DNA of 64,000 nt from JAHRAW01 sp965226545 (GTDB lineage: Bacteria > Pseudomonadota > Gammaproteobacteria > Arenicellales > Poriferihabitantaceae). The stretch is from NCBI GenBank assembly GCA_965226545.1, contig OZ245364.1, positions 2,294,001-2,358,000 of the forward strand, in the 5' to 3' direction. How positions within the stretch are numbered: position 1 is the first letter of the stretch; every line of letters begins with the position of its first letter. This document shows positions 62,202 to 64,000 of this stretch, one piece after another. Made by a program: the position numbers and the translations under genes. The notes below the pieces were generated by a model. The model saw nothing but the letters and a program-made list of their open reading frames with translations, had not been told where the DNA came from and did not search any database.

Positions 62202-64000
62202 TCATGCATTATCACCGGCACTCAACGCCCCCAACGCACGCTCGACCAAACGCTGTTGTTGCGCGACATGCAATTGATAATGCCCAACCGCCGGCGACGG
62301 TGAAGCCGCGCGGCTGACGCAATGCAAGGTTTGCCCGCGCGTTAAACAATCGCGCAAGCGGCGATGAATTTGTCGCCACGCGCCTTGATTGTTTGGCTCC
62401 TCTTGACACCAAACAATTTCGCGCGCGCGCGGATAATGTTCGAACATCGCGCGCAAATCGCGGCGCGGAAACGGATAGAGTTGTTCGATGCGCAACAACA
62501 CAATGTTGGCGGCGGCGGCATCGATTTTGTCGTCACTGCCGGCGCGGCGGCGCGCTTCGAGCAGGTCGTAATAAACCTTGCCGTTGCATAACACGATGCG
62601 CGTGGCGCGTTTGGCGTCGAGCGCATCGACTTCGCCGAGGACATTGTGGAATTTGCCGTCGCTTAATTCGCTTGGCGTCGAGGTCGCCAGTTTGTGGCGC
62701 AATAAACTTTTCGGCGTCATCACAATCAACGGTCGCCGCAACGCGCGCAAAATTTGCCGGCGCAACAGATGAAACATTTGCGCCGGCGTGGTCGGCGTGC
62801 ATACCTGCATGTTTTGTTCGGCGCACAACTGCAGGAATCGCTCGAGGCGGGCCGAGGAATGTTCGGGGCCTTGCCCTTCCATTCCATGCGGCAAAAACAG
62901 CGTCAACCCGCACACCCGCGACCACTTGGCTTGCCCGCTGCTGATGAATTGGTCGATGACCACCTGCGCGCCGTTGGCGAAATCGCCGAACTGCCCTTCC
63001 CAAATCACCAACGCGCGCGGCTCGGTGGTTGCATAACCGTATTCGAACGCCAGCACCGCCTCTTCCGACAGCAGCGAATTAATCACCAAATATCGCCCGT
63101 CGCCGCCGAGATGCTGCAGCGGTATGTGGGTGCGCGCGTGCGATTGGTCGTGCAGCGTTGCGTGGCGATGCGAAAATGTGCCGCGCCCGGCATCCTGCCC
63201 GGACAGGCGCACGTCGTAACCGTCCTTCAAAATCGTCGCGTACGCCAACAACTCGGCGCAACCCCAATCAATCGGCGTCTCGCCGCGCGCCATCGCAATG
63301 CGCTGCGCCAACACTTTTTGCACGCGCGCATGCACGACAAAATCGTCCGGCGTTTCGCTGAGTTGTTGCGCAAGTTGCGGCAACGAATGCTGGGTTGCGG
63401 TCGCCGTGCCGTCGTCCCAATCGCCGCCGAGATACGGCGTCCAATCAATCATCATCGCCGCTTTGTTCGGGTCGATGACTTGTCCGGCGACGATGTGGCC
63501 GTCGTCCAATTGCGCGCGATAGGCGTCGGCCATTGCATCGGCGCGCGCGCGCGCAATCGCGCCGCGCGCAATTAATCGGTCGGCGTAAATTTTGCGCGGC
63601 GGCGCGGCTTGTTTAATTTTGCCGTACATCATCGGCTGGGTGATGCTCGGCTCGTCGGCTTCGTTGTGTCCGTGGCGGCGATAGCAAACAATGTCTATCA
63701 CCGCATCGTTGCCGAAGGTCATTCGATAATCCAACGCCAATCGCGCGGCGCGCACGGTGGCTTCGGGGTCGTCGCCGTTAACATGAAAAATCGGCGCCTG
63801 CACCATCTTGGCGACTTCGGTGCAATACAACGTCGAGCGCGCATCGAGCGCGTTGGTGGTGAAACCGATTTGGTTGTTGATGATGATGTGTATCGTGCCG
63901 CCGGTCGAATAGCCGCGCGTGCGCGACATGTTTAATGTTTCCATCACCACGCCCTGCCCGGCAAACGCGGCGTCGCCGTGAATCAAAATCGGCGCAACTT
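62202..64000 (-). CDS. sucA: 2-oxoglutarate dehydrogenase E1, C-terminal part (gene continues past the right edge)
   Basis: The frame is open to the right edge, so the N-terminal third or more is missing; about 599 codons are seen. The visible part starts inside the thiamine-diphosphate domain at VAPILIHGDAAFAGQGVVMETLNMS. It goes on through IIINNQIGFTTNALDARSTLYCTE, VCYRRHGHNEADEPSITQPMMY, and the transketolase-like pyrimidine domain with HLGGDGRYLVINSLLSE and FLPHGMEGQGPEHSSARLERFL. The end, RTASPSPAVGHYQLHVAQQ-like, fits SucA. It decarboxylates 2-oxoglutarate and passes succinyl to SucB. An internal TTG at 63986 is only an artefactual start. Confidence 0.96.
   Translation of the reverse strand, partial: VAPILIHGDAAFAGQGVVMETLNMSRTRGYSTGGTIHIIINNQIGFTTNALDARSTLYCTEVAKMVQAPIFHVNGDDPEATVRAARLALDYRMTFGNDAVIDIVCYRRHGHNEADEPSITQPMMYGKIKQAAPPRKIYADRLIARGAIARARADAMADAYRAQLDDGHIVAGQVIDPNKAAMMIDWTPYLGGDWDDGTATATQHSLPQLAQQLSETPDDFVVHARVQKVLAQRIAMARGETPIDWGCAELLAYATILKDGYDVRLSGQDAGRGTFSHRHATLHDQSHARTHIPLQHLGGDGRYLVINSLLSEEAVLAFEYGYATTEPRALVIWEGQFGDFANGAQVVIDQFISSGQAKWSRVCGLTLFLPHGMEGQGPEHSSARLERFLQLCAEQNMQVCTPTTPAQMFHLLRRQILRALRRPLIVMTPKSLLRHKLATSTPSELSDGKFHNVLGEVDALDAKRATRIVLCNGKVYYDLLEARRRAGSDDKIDAAAANIVLLRIEQLYPFPRRDLRAMFEHYPRAREIVWCQEEPNNQGAWRQIHRRLRDCLTRGQTLHCVSRAASPSPAVGHYQLHVAQQQRLVERALGALSAGDNA

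Noticed and set aside
1..64000. tRNA, rRNA, prophage or integrase genes
   Set aside because: I looked for conserved tRNA arms, integrase or transposase motifs and found none that I could support.

Overview
The window reads as chromosomal DNA of a Gram-negative gammaproteobacterium, probably uncultured. Supporting signs are a CysG-type fused siroheme synthase, a gmk-rpoZ-spoT cluster, tilS beside accA, an rpsF-rpsR-rplI operon, an sucA-sucB-lpd operon, an outer-membrane beta-barrel ending in Phe, and nagZ with a peptidoglycan-recycling neighbour. I saw no tRNA or rRNA gene, phage, IS element or CRISPR array. I cannot name the species.

Layout. 1-7632 (minus): the N-terminal 2,544 codons of a giant secreted Ig-like repeat protein that runs off the left edge. 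7.8-14.5 kb (minus): housekeeping genes tilS, accA, pncC/cinA-type amidase and an exported M16 protease. 14.8-15.8 kb (plus): a GST-like protein and a small coiled-coil membrane protein. 15.8-18.0 kb (minus): rpsF-rpsR-rplI, in which S6 carries a long acidic tail and L9 a roughly 260-residue Pro/Val-repeat plus Lys/Ala histone-like tail. 18.3-43.3 kb (minus): one 25-kb gene for a giant autotransporter of about 8,350 residues, containing some 17 tandem units of about 820 bp and a C-terminal beta-barrel. A C13 tract and a 30-bp inverted repeat lie just before its likely start. 43.6-44.6 kb (plus): two paralogous coiled-coil, single-TM proteins and a 53-residue membrane peptide, divergent from the giant gene. 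44.8-48.1 kb (plus): gmk, rpoZ, spoT. 48.3-53.1 kb (plus): low-molecular-weight phosphatase, cytosolic YkuD protein, nagZ, cobalamin-binding-like protein, cysG. 53.3-57.8 kb (minus): nfeD, SPFH/stomatin, phosphoglucomutase/phosphomannomutase, Cys/Met-metabolism PLP enzyme. 58.0-58.9 kb (plus): a cytosolic trypsin-like protease. 59.1-64.0 kb (minus): lpd, sucB and the C-terminal part of sucA, which runs off the right edge.

Two themes stand out. First, the cell invests heavily in two giant surface proteins built from Ig-like domains, and the complete one has sequence signs of phase variation and of copy-number change by recombination. Second, degenerate short-word repeats (ACTT/AAGT-type words, often in-frame triplets) fill most spacers. 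The same kind of sequence is inserted in frame into linkers of conserved enzymes (TilS, S6, LMW-PTP, CysG, PGM, SucB) or lies against their start codons (PncC, M16 protease, PLP enzyme). Several apparent N-terminal extensions are therefore probably untranslated repeat.
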